DNA of 44,226 nucleotides from Stramenopiles sp. TOSAG23-3 (taxonomy: Eukaryota; Sar), in the NCBI GenBank assembly GCA_900128585.1, contig LT642175.1, positions 1 through 44,226 on the forward strand. The letters are read 5' to 3'. The notes under the pieces were generated by a model. That model was not told the DNA's origin. It did not search any database and saw nothing but the letters and a program-made list of their open reading frames with translations. Both the position numbers and the translations under genes were made by a program. How positions within the stretch are numbered: the first letter of the stretch is position 1; each line of letters starts with the position of its first letter. This document shows positions 1 to 10,204 of the stretch, in pieces.

Positions 1-226
1 AGATATATTATTATATTATTATTTATGATAATAAGTTTATATAAAATATATGATAGACTTCACAAAGGCAAGACAGATGATATTAAAATATTTATGTTCT
101 TAACAACATCCATTAAGATTATGACGGCGATCGGAATCATCATCGTACAGGTTTAAGAGTTTCTTATAATAACCAGTATTATTTCATTCGTCCTTGTTTT
201 CTTCCCTCCCTCTCTCCATCATCCGC
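1..226. other. AT-rich upstream spacer
   Basis: No gene is seen. The sequence is AT-rich with TTA/ATT runs and becomes more balanced toward the ferredoxin start at 227, so it probably holds that gene's promoter and 5' UTR. Confidence 0.5.
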
Positions 227-655
227 ATGTTCTCGAGTCTTTGTGTATTGGCAAAACGCTTCGTCCGCCCTAGTGCCGTTTCCAACCTTCGGGCACTATC
301 GAAGCGGAATGCTTCGTCGGCTGGCGAAGCGATTAAATTCACAATAATAGATGGCGACAAGGAAGAATTTGAGGTTTCGTTGAGCCCCGGCGAACATTTG
401 CACGATGCGGCGATCGACGCTGGCGTCGACTTGGAGTGCGCGTGCGACGGGGAGGCCATGTGTAGTACGTGTCACTGTATTTTTACAGAGGACGTGTTCT
501 CGGCCTTGCCCCCGATTTCAGAAGAGGAGGAAGACATGCTAGATTTAGCACTTGGCTTGCAGGACACGTCGAGGCTAGCGTGTCAGATCAAGTACCAGCC
601 AGAACTTAACAATTGCATCATTACCCTCCCCGATGAAGTGGCAGACTACTACTGA
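227..655 (+). CDS. Mitochondrial adrenodoxin-type 2Fe-2S ferredoxin
   Basis: The 142-residue protein is a vertebrate-type [2Fe-2S] ferredoxin of the adrenodoxin/Yah1 class, which passes electrons from NADPH-ferredoxin reductase to Fe-S cluster assembly or P450s in the mitochondrial matrix. The cluster ligands are visible: CDGEAMCSTC gives the C-x5-C-x2-C triplet, and the fourth Cys lies in SRLACQI about 36 residues later. The conserved block EEEEDMLDLALGL and the C-terminal acidic tail also match the family. The first about 30 residues are rich in Arg, Ser and Ala with no acids, as expected of a matrix presequence. The frame stays open upstream to 194, but the only ATG giving a clean presequence is at 227. 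It converges on the LARP4-like gene. Confidence 0.93.
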   Translation: MFSSLCVLAKRFVRPSAVSNLRALSKRNASSAGEAIKFTIIDGDKEEFEVSLSPGEHLHDAAIDAGVDLECACDGEAMCSTCHCIFTEDVFSALPPISEEEEDMLDLALGLQDTSRLACQIKYQPELNNCIITLPDEVADYY

Positions 656-1026
656 GTTTTTTTAAGCACGGGCGGCCCGCGGTTTGTGCGAAGGGGAAGA
701 GGAATGGTGAGGAGGAAACGTCGCGTTTTGGGGTGTGGGATTGTTTTTACGTAATTTAAAAGTCACGTACACGCATTTTGCAGTAGATTTGTTCTTCATT
801 TTTACCAAAAACTTGAATTACAAAATAATAATAATAAGGAGAAACACTTTTTTTATAATCTTTTTTTTCTTTCCTCCTTTTTCTCTTTTCCAGTTTAAAA
901 AAAAATTACTCATCGAGACCGAAAAATTTCATTGGGATATTGTTTCTACAAATAATCAGCTTCCCGAATATTTTTGGTCGGGGCATCGAAACGACGGGCC
1001 ACTCCTCCCGCCACCATCCGTTTGCA
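656..1026. other. Convergent spacer, ferredoxin/LARP4-like
   Basis: This 371-bp 3'-3' gap holds a GC-rich stretch just after the ferredoxin stop and then a T-rich, polypyrimidine region (about 845-895). No gene, GAA tract or copy of the shared ATTGGCTG element is seen. Confidence 0.5.
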
Positions 1027-3492
1027 CTAATCGTCATCTTCTTGCTCGGTCATGCGGTCTCCCCATGCTACGTTGCTCTCGTCGTTGTCATCGAATGCTT
1101 TAAAATTGTCCCTCGCCGAGCTTTGGGCCCCGGTTGCCTCCGCAAAGGCGTTGGCGCGAGAATTGTTTGCTACCGGCTTCGAACTACCGTTCGACCCGGG
1201 CGCACTAGTCCTACTTGCAGGAGGAGATTTTTTCTTTATAATATCGGCAAAAGTTGGACGCCCACCACTCCCGTTCGCGCTATTGTCCGCGCTCCCCCAC
1301 CGCGAGCCACCACTGCTGGCCGGCGCGCCCTTTGCGCCATCGCTGTCTCCCACACTACCATCTAATTGCGAAGACGCCGACTTTTTTTTGTCTTCTTTCC
1401 TATCTTTGGCTTGGTCGGCGCTCGCCTTGGCGGCACTGCTGCTTCGGCTACGGCTGCTGCCGCTGTCTTCCTTGTCGCCCGCCGAATTCCTCTCCTGGAG
1501 CTCTTTTTCCTTTTGCACCCTGGCGCGCTCGCGTTCTTCGGTCAACTCTGGCCTCTCCCAACCCCTCCGTGGGGCCGGCACGCTCGGCCCGGCTGCCGGC
1601 GTCACCACGGACGAGCCCTCTCGCTGGCCCGCGCCCCTCGCCTCCTGGTTGCCGGAGCCGCTCCTCTCCCGGCCGCTCGCCCCTTGGGGCTTTCCACCCT
1701 TCGCCTTGCCCTTGGGCTCCTTGCCCCGGCCCTTCTTCGCCGCGTCCTTCCCGCCCTTCGCCTTCGCGGGGGCCGCCGCGGGCTTCACGGGGACGTTCGC
1801 CGTCTTGGCCACTGTCGCCGCCCACGAGAAGGTTTTGGTGTCGGCCGCCTTGGCGCCGGCCGCCGGGGCCGCCTCCTGCGCGGGTGGGGCCGCTGCCGTG
1901 GAAGCGTTCTGCTCCGCCGTGCTGACGGCCCCTTCGATGACGGCTTTCACCGTGGACGACGCGGCCTTCTTCGCGTTGCCCGCGTCCTCAACGTTGCTCT
2001 TGAGACGAGAGAACGCTTCCATCTTCGCGTCCTTCGCGTCTTGGGGCGGCGGGGAGCGGGTCGCGGACCCGTCCCCGCTCCCCCACGTCGGGTTCGCGGA
2101 CGGCGCCTTGGTCGTGCGCCCGAGGGACGGAAAGTCCGACGCGCTGTTAAAATTGATCTTCGTGTTCTTCGATCCCCTTCGACCTTTTCCGTCCTTCCCA
2201 CCAGAGTTCGACTTCGACTTGCCTTGGGAGTCCTGGGACTTCTTACTATCTTTGTTACCACCCTTCCGCTTCGAGCGCTTCCCACTACCGTCTTTCGAAC
2301 TGTTCCCGGCCATGGCCCCGTCCCCTTTGTTGCCTCCCATGCCCGGGGCGCCTTGCATGTAAAATTGCCCGCCCCCGGCGCCATTCTGTTGGTTGTACCG
2401 CTGGCCGTTTCGCCCGCCGTTGCCATTGCCCTGGTTGCCCCCGCGGCGCCCGCCCGAGCCGTTGTTCCCCTGGTTCCGGCCGCCGCCGAACCGCTGGTTG
2501 GAGCCCCCGGCGCCCCCGTAGTTGTTGTAGTTGCCGTTGTTTCCTGAGCCCCCACGGTTACCGCGCTGGCCGCCGCCCATGTTCTTTCCCTTGCCCCCCT
2601 GGTAGCTCATCTGGGGTCGGTACATTTGAGGCGGCGCATTCATGTACGCCCCGCCGTTCATGTACGGCATCCCGTTGTTCATGTACTGCGGCGGGCCGGG
2701 CATGGGCATCCCGTTCATGTACCCGTACAGGGGCGGCATGCCGCCGCCCTGCATCGGGGCGAACATGGCGGGCATGTTGACCTGCTGCGGGCGGTAGTGG
2801 TTCGAGTTCGGCGCGTTGCCGCCGGCCGACGCGGCCCCGGGCCCGGCGTGGCCCTTGTCCGACAGGGATGACTGGCCCTGGGACGACGAGCCCTTGGGGG
2901 TCACGGAGCGCAGCAGGCTCTCGGTCTTGAGCCCCCCGCGGACGGGCTTCCCTTTGAACTCTTTCCCGAGCAGCCCGAGGAGCGCCGTCTTGGCGGCCTC
3001 CTCGTTCTCCAAGCGAACGAACCACACGTCGTTGACGTCGCTGCGGACGCTGACCGCGGTCGCGCCAACCTCGGCGAACAGGGCCTTGATGTCGTCCGCC
3101 GGAATGTCGGACGCGATGTCCCGCAGGATGATGGTGTTCCGCTCGAGGGAAAAGTTCGGCTTGACCAGGTAGTTGTCGCCGGACACGGTCAGCGAGACCA
3201 GCTCACTCTGCTTGATCGCCTTGACCACCACGGTCACGTCCTTCGTCAGGCTTGCGATCTTTGGGAAGTTGTGGATCGTGTTCACCGGCACATTCAGCAG
3301 GTTGTCCATCTGGGACACCAAGTACCCGTCGTTCTGCAGGTTCTCCCGCGAGAGGTAGAACTCCACCTGCTTCTGCACGGCGGCCTCCAACGCTGCGCCC
3401 GTCAGCTTTGGCCCGGCCTTGTCGGCGGTCGCTTCGCTCCCGCCCGTTTCGCTGAGGCTCAGCTGTGCAGTAGAACTGGGTGCAACACTCAT
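1027..3492 (-). CDS. LARP4-type La-motif RNA-binding protein
   Basis: The 821-residue protein carries a La motif (about residues 33-105; core QVEFYLSRENLQNDGYLVSQ) followed directly by an RRM-like fold (about 119-190; NTIILRDI, VWFVRLENEEAAKTAL). This tandem, with the SREN-L-x-x-D-x-Y-L-x-SQMD signature, is characteristic of the LARP4/5 branch, which binds poly(A) and mRNA 3' ends with PABP in the cytoplasm. The rest is low complexity: a Met/Pro/Tyr/Asn stretch, an RGG/GN-rich tract, then charged Ala/Lys/Ser-rich sequence. Two short motifs stand out, SASDFPSLG and a C-terminal FADIIKKK. The start is the ATG at 3492; the frame upstream opens only with TTG. It ends in TAG. The opposite strand shows long spurious open frames because of the high GC content. 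Confidence 0.88.
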   Translation of the reverse strand: MSVAPSSTAQLSLSETGGSEATADKAGPKLTGAALEAAVQKQVEFYLSRENLQNDGYLVSQMDNLLNVPVNTIHNFPKIASLTKDVTVVVKAIKQSELVSLTVSGDNYLVKPNFSLERNTIILRDIASDIPADDIKALFAEVGATAVSVRSDVNDVWFVRLENEEAAKTALLGLLGKEFKGKPVRGGLKTESLLRSVTPKGSSSQGQSSLSDKGHAGPGAASAGGNAPNSNHYRPQQVNMPAMFAPMQGGGMPPLYGYMNGMPMPGPPQYMNNGMPYMNGGAYMNAPPQMYRPQMSYQGGKGKNMGGGQRGNRGGSGNNGNYNNYGGAGGSNQRFGGGRNQGNNGSGGRRGGNQGNGNGGRNGQRYNQQNGAGGGQFYMQGAPGMGGNKGDGAMAGNSSKDGSGKRSKRKGGNKDSKKSQDSQGKSKSNSGGKDGKGRRGSKNTKINFNSASDFPSLGRTTKAPSANPTWGSGDGSATRSPPPQDAKDAKMEAFSRLKSNVEDAGNAKKAASSTVKAVIEGAVSTAEQNASTAAAPPAQEAAPAAGAKAADTKTFSWAATVAKTANVPVKPAAAPAKAKGGKDAAKKGRGKEPKGKAKGGKPQGASGRERSGSGNQEARGAGQREGSSVVTPAAGPSVPAPRRGWERPELTEERERARVQKEKELQERNSAGDKEDSGSSRSRSSSAAKASADQAKDRKEDKKKSASSQLDGSVGDSDGAKGAPASSGGSRWGSADNSANGSGGRPTFADIIKKKSPPASRTSAPGSNGSSKPVANNSRANAFAEATGAQSSARDNFKAFDDNDESNVAWGDRMTEQEDDD

Positions 3493-4358
3493 CGTTAAAC
3501 AAAGAAAACTCTCGAACAAACAGCAGTCTGTCAAAATATAGAATTCAAGAAGAAGAAGAAAAAAACGTGTGCAACCGGACTGACAAACTATGCAACAACC
3601 TCTTCAGCACGCGATGACTTTTGGTTGGTGGTGACGTACGTATATATATTGGTTCTGCCTTCTTACTTTTCGCTGGTAAACAAAAATAAAAATGCAATCT
3701 TTCGTCTTATATATAAACAAATGAAGTTCTGGACAATAATCTTCCGCCGTGTTATAAACCTTCTCTTTTCCCGTCTGCCTTACATATACACTCTTCCTTT
3801 GTTCCCACTCACTTGATGGTTTACTTTCCTCGTTCACCACCGAACCTGTTAGTTGTTTTTAATTTATTTCTATTATTTCTTTCTCGCAACAAAAAATTAA
3901 ATTATCTACCTACGTCATTTTACTAAATAAGGTATTGTATATTTTATAATATATACTAATGATAAGTAAATACAATACTTATATAATAATAATATGTATT
4001 TAAACTTTCCTTAATACATTTCGCTATTCCAGAATTAAAGCATTTCTTTTCTTTTATCTTTTTTTGTGTTGTTGTTGCAACTCTTCATTTAAAACCCATA
4101 GTATTTCCCTTCTAAATAAAAATTGTTTGTGGTATGAAATGTGGCTATGGATGGAATTCATTCAATCACTTTTTTCTATTATTTCTTTTATTTTGTACTT
4201 CGCTTATACTCTTAAGACTACGATACATAAGGTACACTCTTTAAGCTGAAAGTAATTAAATAATACACACCATCCACCCATTTTAAGAACATTTAATAGA
4301 ATAGGAATAGCGTTACTTCATTTAAATACCCTTTTCACCTATTATTTATTTATTTGCT

Positions 4359-4442
4359 TTTTGCCTTGCTTTTGCCTTGCTTTTGCCTTGCTTTTGCCTT
4401 GCTTTTGCCTTGCTTTTGCCTTGCTTTTGCCTTGCTTTTGCC
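4359..4442. repeat. 11-bp tandem repeat, about 7.7 copies
   Basis: The unit TTTTGCCTTGC is repeated head to tail with exact 11-bp spacing (GCC at 4363, 4374, 4385 and so on to 4440). Because 11 is not a multiple of 3, one frame reads through as a periodic peptide, but nothing suggests it is translated. Confidence 0.95.
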
Positions 4443-4995
4443 GGTATTTAATTAAAAAGAGAACCAACCTTTTAAACCCTTTTCTTTTCTTTAAATTAAA
4501 ACCAAACCACCTTCCTTCCTCCTCTCTCTCCTTCTTTCTCTCCTTCTCTCTTTCTTACTCTCTTTGCTTTCTTATACTCTCTCCTTATACTCTCCTCTTC
4601 TTGATTTTGAGAGACGGACTTATCTTATTTCGTTTAGTCAGAATGGACTTTTAAGTAAGTATTTAAATGCCTCCGATACTGTGTTCCTGTATGGAACCAA
4701 CCTGTGACCCACTTCTTTCTTTCTATTTTTTTAATTTTAATTCTTTCTTTCGCGCAAGCCAAGCCAAGCCGCCCTTCAATCAATCAGCCCACCCTATCAT
4801 AATGGTAATTTGTGCCCTCGCTATCTATGTTATTTATAAAAAGAACATCAAAATACTAAAACAATTGAGAATAAGAATCAACATATTATATACTATTATT
4901 ACCTTTACGATAATCCATTAATATTCAATAATAAGGGTTTGTTCTTGATACTTGCTTTGGTTCGACAACCATTCATTCATTTAAATTATTTCTTC

Positions 4996-5028
4996 AAAAA
5001 AGAAAGAAAGAAAGAAAGAAAGAAAGAA
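4996..5028. repeat. (AAAG)n microsatellite
   Basis: A run of about eight AAAG units on the + strand lies in the divergent spacer upstream of the TPH-protein gene. Confidence 0.9.
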
Positions 5029-5912
5029 GGCCTCGGAAGAGTCGGAAGGAGTAGAAATATAAATAATGTTAGAATAAGGGTATTATAATTAACCCTAATG
5101 GTAACATTATTATCAATACCCTATTCATAACACATTTATGAAGAAACGACAACTTCCTTCACCAAAGTCCGAATTTTAAATGTACATCGGGTTATAATAT
5201 TACTATCGATTGTTGAAAATGTCCGTTGTTGATTTTTTTTTTAATTATTCGATAATTTATTTCGTCGGTCGGTCGGGACAACAACAAAATAAGTCATCAT
5301 TAAGGATATCTATATATATATGATAATATATGCTATGTGGATGTAAATAGAGGTATATTTTATCCCTTTTTTTTCTTCTATTTAGTTATAATTATATATG
5401 AATAAATGATTTCATCTAAATCCCTTTAGACATATAGCCTTATCATTCCAAATGGTCTTACATCGTTATTCCTATAGACACGTATCCTTAATGGTGGTTT
5501 ATTTTGTCTCTCTCCAGCCAAATTATAATTTCGGAAGAAGAAGAAAGAAGAAGAAGAAGGAGGTCACCACTACTTAATTTATTATTTAATATATTTTTAC
5601 AATAGGAGGATGAAACTTCCACCCGTTGTACTTATAATTAAATGATGTAATGTATTTTCCTATCAATACAAAATAGTAGTAGAAGAAAAAGAAAGAAAGA
5701 AGATGAAGAAAGAAGAAGAAGAAGAAAAAAATATCGATCATCTTTTTTTTTGCTATTGCCCATCCCCATGCGTGAGCAATTACTATAGTAAATATATTGA
5801 TTATGTTTGAAGCAACAGAAAGTGTGTTTAAACTTCCGATCGACCTGACGCAACGGTACAATCGGCAACGTCAACAACGCACAGCGAACAATACCAACTA
5901 AATTTAGAAACC

Positions 5913-7487
5913 ATGACGACTCGTATGTTGGACAACTGGGCCAAGCGGTCTGCGAACGCGGCGGCGAGGCGGAAATCTGGGTCTGCCGAGCTGGAACGGA
6001 AGAAACGCAAACAACAAGCCTTGGAGAGGAAACGTCTTGCCCAACGAAAGCAGGTGGTCAAGGTCAGAAGGGGGCAATGCCACCAGAACAGCAACAATTC
6101 TGAACTGCAGGCCTTTCTGAAACGGGTCAATATAAGCAACAAGCACAAGCTTGGAAAGTCGGGCAAACTGAAACGGGTGAACCGTCACCCTGACCCGCGC
6201 AACAAGCAAGACAGGCAGGAGGCGCGCGAACGGTACAACAAACTGCTCGAACAAAACGTCGAAGGGTCGAATGCACCGTCCCAAACCCGTTCGCGCCAAC
6301 AGGCCACCCCGACGGCCATCTTAACCGGGAAAGAGGCGCCCGAGTCGAATTTTTACGTGAAGCGAAAGGAGGGCTCAAAAACGAACGAGTGGGCAATGCT
6401 TGGAATTTACCAAGCCGAGAAGAGTGGCGTGGACGCAACGTCGAAGGAACGAAAGCGCCGTGTGGAGGCACAAAAGGTGGAAGCATACTTAAAGAGGCAA
6501 GAGCAGAGCAAGTACGTGGAGATGAAGAAAGAGCAAGAGGACAAAGCCTACTGGCTAAAGTACGAAAGAGCGCAAAAGAAGAACTGGTTGAAAGAGCAAA
6601 AGCTGGTGAAACAGAACAATTTAGAAAAACATAGAGTTATTCAGGTGGAGAGAAACAAGCAATTAGAGCACCAGAAGCGGCGGTTGCAGGCGGAACGGGC
6701 CCGTCGCCACAAGGAAGAAATGCAGATCGTGAACCGACAAAAGCGAGAGGTGGAACGAGAAAAGCTAGAAAAGATGAAAGTCATAAAGCAGAAAGAAAAA
6801 GAGCTGGAAGTCATCAAAAATGAAAACGCCCTCATACAAATTCAACGCGAAAAGCAAAAGCAAGAGATGTGGGCGGAGGAGGCACGGATCGACGCCCAGT
6901 GGACAGAGATCCTGGACAAACAAGAGCGGGCCAGGGAGAAGCGGTTGCAGGACCTTTATGACCGACAGCACAAACTGGTGGCCATCGGGCAACAGACCCA
7001 GAATAACGTCGCGGCAGACCTGGCGAAGGAAGCCGCCCGTATCAAGCGGCACCAAGACGCGCAGATCCGGCGAGAAAACGAGAAAGCGCTCCAGAAGGAG
7101 CAGATGGCAAAGCAGCGGAAGATCGAGATGATGAAGTCCATCGATGGCGCCGTGGCCCGAAAGCGACAGGAAGAAGAGACACAGCGCCGCAAAGACTTGG
7201 AGTTTGGCATAAAAATGAACAAAATCGCAAAGGAGAAGCTAGACGCGCAAGACGCCAAGTTCAGCCTGCGGCTGAAAGCAAAGGAGGACTACCGGCGGGA
7301 TTTAGTGCGCCAAATTGCTGGCGACAATGCAAGAAAGGCGGAGGCGAGGGCCGCCATGGACGTCATTGAAAGGCAGATCAACACCTCCCTGATCAGAACT
7401 GTCAAGGACAAGTTCGAAAGGGAAAACAGATGGATGAAAATGCCAAAGAGTAACGCAAACATTAAACTGTCCCAAATTCCTTTGTGA
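5913..7487 (+). CDS. Coiled-coil protein, trichohyalin/plectin-homology (TPH) type, probable flagellar
   Basis: The 524-residue protein is extremely rich in Lys, Arg, Glu and Gln and forms a nearly continuous helix from about residue 170 to 500 (runs such as QKREVEREKLEKMKVIKQKE). The pattern resembles the TPH domain shared by ciliary inner-arm and microtubule inner proteins such as the CFAP45/CFAP53/MNS1 group, which bind along doublet microtubules. The N-terminus (about 1-110) is basic and probably disordered; a short conserved-looking block, ESNFYVKRKEGSKTNEWAMLG, lies near 146-166 and the C-terminus has a less charged segment ending in KLSQIPL. The ATG at 5913 has a good context (aaaccATGa). 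The exact family member cannot be named from the sequence alone, and a non-ciliary coiled-coil role remains possible. Confidence 0.75.
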   Translation: MTTRMLDNWAKRSANAAARRKSGSAELERKKRKQQALERKRLAQRKQVVKVRRGQCHQNSNNSELQAFLKRVNISNKHKLGKSGKLKRVNRHPDPRNKQDRQEARERYNKLLEQNVEGSNAPSQTRSRQQATPTAILTGKEAPESNFYVKRKEGSKTNEWAMLGIYQAEKSGVDATSKERKRRVEAQKVEAYLKRQEQSKYVEMKKEQEDKAYWLKYERAQKKNWLKEQKLVKQNNLEKHRVIQVERNKQLEHQKRRLQAERARRHKEEMQIVNRQKREVEREKLEKMKVIKQKEKELEVIKNENALIQIQREKQKQEMWAEEARIDAQWTEILDKQERAREKRLQDLYDRQHKLVAIGQQTQNNVAADLAKEAARIKRHQDAQIRRENEKALQKEQMAKQRKIEMMKSIDGAVARKRQEEETQRRKDLEFGIKMNKIAKEKLDAQDAKFSLRLKAKEDYRRDLVRQIAGDNARKAEARAAMDVIERQINTSLIRTVKDKFERENRWMKMPKSNANIKLSQIPL

Positions 7488-8470
7488 TTGCAATTACCTC
7501 TTGCCTTTAAAAACACACTTTAGATGAAGAAGTACAACTCGTGTAATGAAATTGTTTGTAGTATAGTATTATTATATCAATTCAAGTACTACTATATATA
7601 AAGAAAATAAGTAAATACTACCAAGGGTACCATAAGAAAACGAGGACAGAGGAGGAGTAATAACAAATTAGATTCTTTTCTTTTTTTATCCTATCTATTA
7701 TCACTATTCTTTAATAGCCCATAAAGTACAAAATCTCCCTCACACCTATAAATAATAAAACGAGTGAGGAGTGAGGAGAGACGAAACAATTTTTTTTGTC
7801 GTTATTTTTTTATCAGTATTAACATAAGAATAGCATTATTTATTCCTTCTTCTATCTGATAAAAAATAGACGACAGCATTGTTAGATAGAAGAAGACTAG
7901 CATCATTATTATTTATATTAATTTAATGAAAAAAAACTAACAATTATTAACAGAAATACAGTAACACAGCGTGAAGAAGAAAAAATAAAAAAATAATAAT
8001 AAAATAATAATGGGCAAAAAAAATAATAATTATTATATTATTATTTAATTATATATTTATTATTATTATATATACAAATACCAAGGTAATAAAGAGAAGA
8101 AGTAAATTCAACAATCAACGAAGAACCCCCCCACACCCAAAGCAACAATTCACTTTTCCTTGTTATTAATTATTGATGGGGAAACAAAATGCCCCCACAT
8201 TGCAACGGTTTCAAATACGTTAGAGGAAGAGACATGTATACATAGATTGACCGAGAACGATATCGTTATTAAACAAAACTGAAGTATTTGTAGCAATATA
8301 TCAAAAATTACTTAGATCGGTGTATCTGTACGTTCGTGAGTGAGTCTTCATTCGGAGTGTGTACTTGTGGGGGCTTCACTTAGTCTGAGCGCGATACGGT
8401 TTTGGGGTTGAACGAAGTTTACTTTTACACGCCAAGGCATTTCAAACCTCAGTATTCGATCGATAACACA
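7488..8470. other. AT-rich spacer between tandem genes
   Basis: This 0.98-kb spacer holds the 3' end of the TPH gene and the promoter of the next gene. It has A/T homopolymer runs and ATT/TAA-rich sequence (about 7980-8070), and an 18-base sequence (8085-8102) repeated exactly at 32986-33003. No RNA gene is recognised. Confidence 0.5.
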
Positions 8471-9961
8471 ATGATGGAAACCAACAGTTGGGCCAATTTG
8501 AGCGCGCACACCGTTGACAATTTGACCCCAGGGAAGAAGGCGGCGTTGAAGCCTCTTTCGGCGAACTCTTCGGCGTCCAAACACAACATTGACCAGCAGA
8601 TTACCTTTAAACGAAAACAAATAGTACAAAACGGCGACAAGAAGACACCCTTCCGCGAGACCCCGCGCAAGAAACATAGCAAATCAGCGCGCAAGAAACC
8701 CTCTGCTCTGAAATCTTTGACGAAAGCCAGAACGAAAATAAAACAGCGTCGAGCATCAAAACATACCCCAAAGAAACCATCCTTTGAAATATACGAAGAC
8801 AGGCCTGCAGTCCCGGAGTGCCCACCGTCCCCTGGGCCCCCGCCTCCCCCGCCACAGCAACGAGGGAAGGAGGCTACGCATGCAAAAAATCCGTTTGAAA
8901 CGGTCAATAGAGAGCAAAGGCCCCAGAACTTTCCGATAACACCGGGGTTTGGGCCCCCTGCCCAACAAAAGAATAGTACACGTAAACAGCCTGTGACGTT
9001 CAACTTTACGTCCCCCGCCCGGGCGAATTCGAGCGCCCGTCGAAGTACTCACCGGTCAGAGAAAAAGCGTGCTCGAGTAGAGCATTACAACGTGATAAAT
9101 ACTGACTCTCGCGAGGGATTGGCGAGACAAGAAAACGTTGAATCTGCGTTTCAAAAGATCGGACGGCGGGCTCACCACCAACACTTGAAACAAGCGTTTT
9201 CGATGTTGCTTCGAAACGCGTTCTCGAAGACTCGCAAGGATAGAAGAAATCACGACCTCATGCAACGCGTGCAGAGCACACTGGCGGAGTCCCAGTCTAC
9301 TGCGCAAAGGATCGTTCAGAACAACGTTTTGATGCTGCAAGAAAAAATAAAATCCATGTCAAGCCGTCTAGAAGAAGAAGCGAGTAAACATTCGCGGCCC
9401 CGGCCGAGGGAGCAAGAGCCAATGCCGGAAGAAGAAGTAGAGTTCCATTACCCTTCCATGAAGTATGAAGCGCCGATGCACGTGTCAACGGGAAAGGAGG
9501 CATGTGCAAACAGCAGGCCAACGAACCCCGGGCGCTCCCATGCGGCAGCGGAGAGTCGCCCTACAGCAGAGAGTCGACAGTCTTCGAAATATTATAACGC
9601 CCTAGACGTTTTCGAAAGCGTCATGGACAATAAAGAATTCGTTAGCGAAGAGGACCAGGACTTAGTGATGGAAAACCTGAAGTCTGTCTTGAATGCCACG
9701 GGCCTCAACAGCGTGGAGAAAACAAGAAGGCCAAACACTCCCTTGTGCGGGTTTGACCTGCCGGAGGACAAGGAGATCCTGTTGGAAGCGATGAACGTTG
9801 CATCTATTCGCTCAAAAATTTTGAAGCAAAGCTCGGAGAGTAAGATTATTCGCTGGAAGTTCAGGTATTCAAAGCCGAACAGCAAGAGCACCGAAGAGGA
9901 CACCACCAACCCGACCATGTCGACAGCTGTTGTGATTCAAAACGAGCCGTCCAAGAAGTAA
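8471..9961 (+). CDS. Unrecognised basic protein with CDK sites and an ABBA-like motif
   Basis: I do not recognise the family of this 496-residue protein. The first 110 residues are very basic and carry four full-consensus CDK sites (TPGK near T19, TPFR near T59, TPRK near T64, TPKK near T99), a likely bipartite nuclear signal, and FEIYED at 105-110, which fits the ABBA motif F-x-[ILV]-[FHY]-x-[DE] used by Cdc20/Cdh1 clients. A proline run follows (about 118-128), then TSPAR, a helical segment (about 225-300) and an acidic, more structured C-terminal region (about 370-470, FDLPEDKEILLEAMNVASIRSKI). No KEN box or clear D-box is seen. The start is the first in-frame ATG (8471); upstream codons include only TTG. 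A nuclear, cell-cycle-regulated role is inference. It converges on SDE2. Confidence 0.7.
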   Translation: MMETNSWANLSAHTVDNLTPGKKAALKPLSANSSASKHNIDQQITFKRKQIVQNGDKKTPFRETPRKKHSKSARKKPSALKSLTKARTKIKQRRASKHTPKKPSFEIYEDRPAVPECPPSPGPPPPPPQQRGKEATHAKNPFETVNREQRPQNFPITPGFGPPAQQKNSTRKQPVTFNFTSPARANSSARRSTHRSEKKRARVEHYNVINTDSREGLARQENVESAFQKIGRRAHHQHLKQAFSMLLRNAFSKTRKDRRNHDLMQRVQSTLAESQSTAQRIVQNNVLMLQEKIKSMSSRLEEEASKHSRPRPREQEPMPEEEVEFHYPSMKYEAPMHVSTGKEACANSRPTNPGRSHAAAESRPTAESRQSSKYYNALDVFESVMDNKEFVSEEDQDLVMENLKSVLNATGLNSVEKTRRPNTPLCGFDLPEDKEILLEAMNVASIRSKILKQSSESKIIRWKFRYSKPNSKSTEEDTTNPTMSTAVVIQNEPSKK

Positions 9962-10151
9962 AGCCCCAAACGATTGTGCACGTGTAACACTGTTTTTCGT
10001 AAAATATAATTATTTACGAGAGTACGCTTTAATACTTTTGACGAAACGTGGGTGCGGCTGTGTTTTCAGTTTTAATCTGCAATATCAAATCGGATAATGA
10101 ATGGAGCACACAAGAGTATATTTGATTAAATTTTACTAAAGGAATAAATAG

Positions 10152-10173
10152 CAGCCAATAGTTTTTGTTTTTA
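10152..10173 (-). repeat. Copy of the shared 3' element (SDE2 side)
   Basis: On the minus strand, 30-50 bases after the SDE2 stop, the sequence reads ACAAAAACTATTGGCTGC, followed by TTAGTAAAATTTA. This is the same order seen downstream of NF-YA, so it looks like a diverged copy of that element. Confidence 0.6.
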
Positions 10174-10204
10174 ATCTATCTTATTTGTTTTCCATAATGA
10201 AAAT

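Larger units (their letters stand above)
3493..5912. other. Long AT-rich divergent spacer with microsatellites
   Basis: This 2.4-kb region separates two divergent genes. It holds an 11-bp tandem repeat (4359-4442), a pyrimidine-rich stretch (about 4500-4600), an (AAAG)n run (4996-5028) and GAA-type purine tracts (about 5536-5565 and 5684-5729). Short open frames occur but have low-complexity or AT-driven composition. I see no convincing gene or tRNA. Confidence 0.6.

Noticed and set aside
1052-2547. Long plus-strand open frames (up to 436 codons) opposite the LARP4-like gene
   Set aside because: They are antisense shadows of GC-rich, low-complexity coding sequence; the minus strand gives a La motif and RRM, while the plus frames give no recognisable domain.
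4359-4442. A CRISPR-like array
   Set aside because: The units are contiguous 11-mers without spacers, in a eukaryotic spacer.
4361-4654. A 97-codon frame with a periodic Cys/Leu/Phe peptide
   Set aside because: It reads through an 11-bp tandem repeat and pyrimidine-rich DNA; nothing suggests translation.
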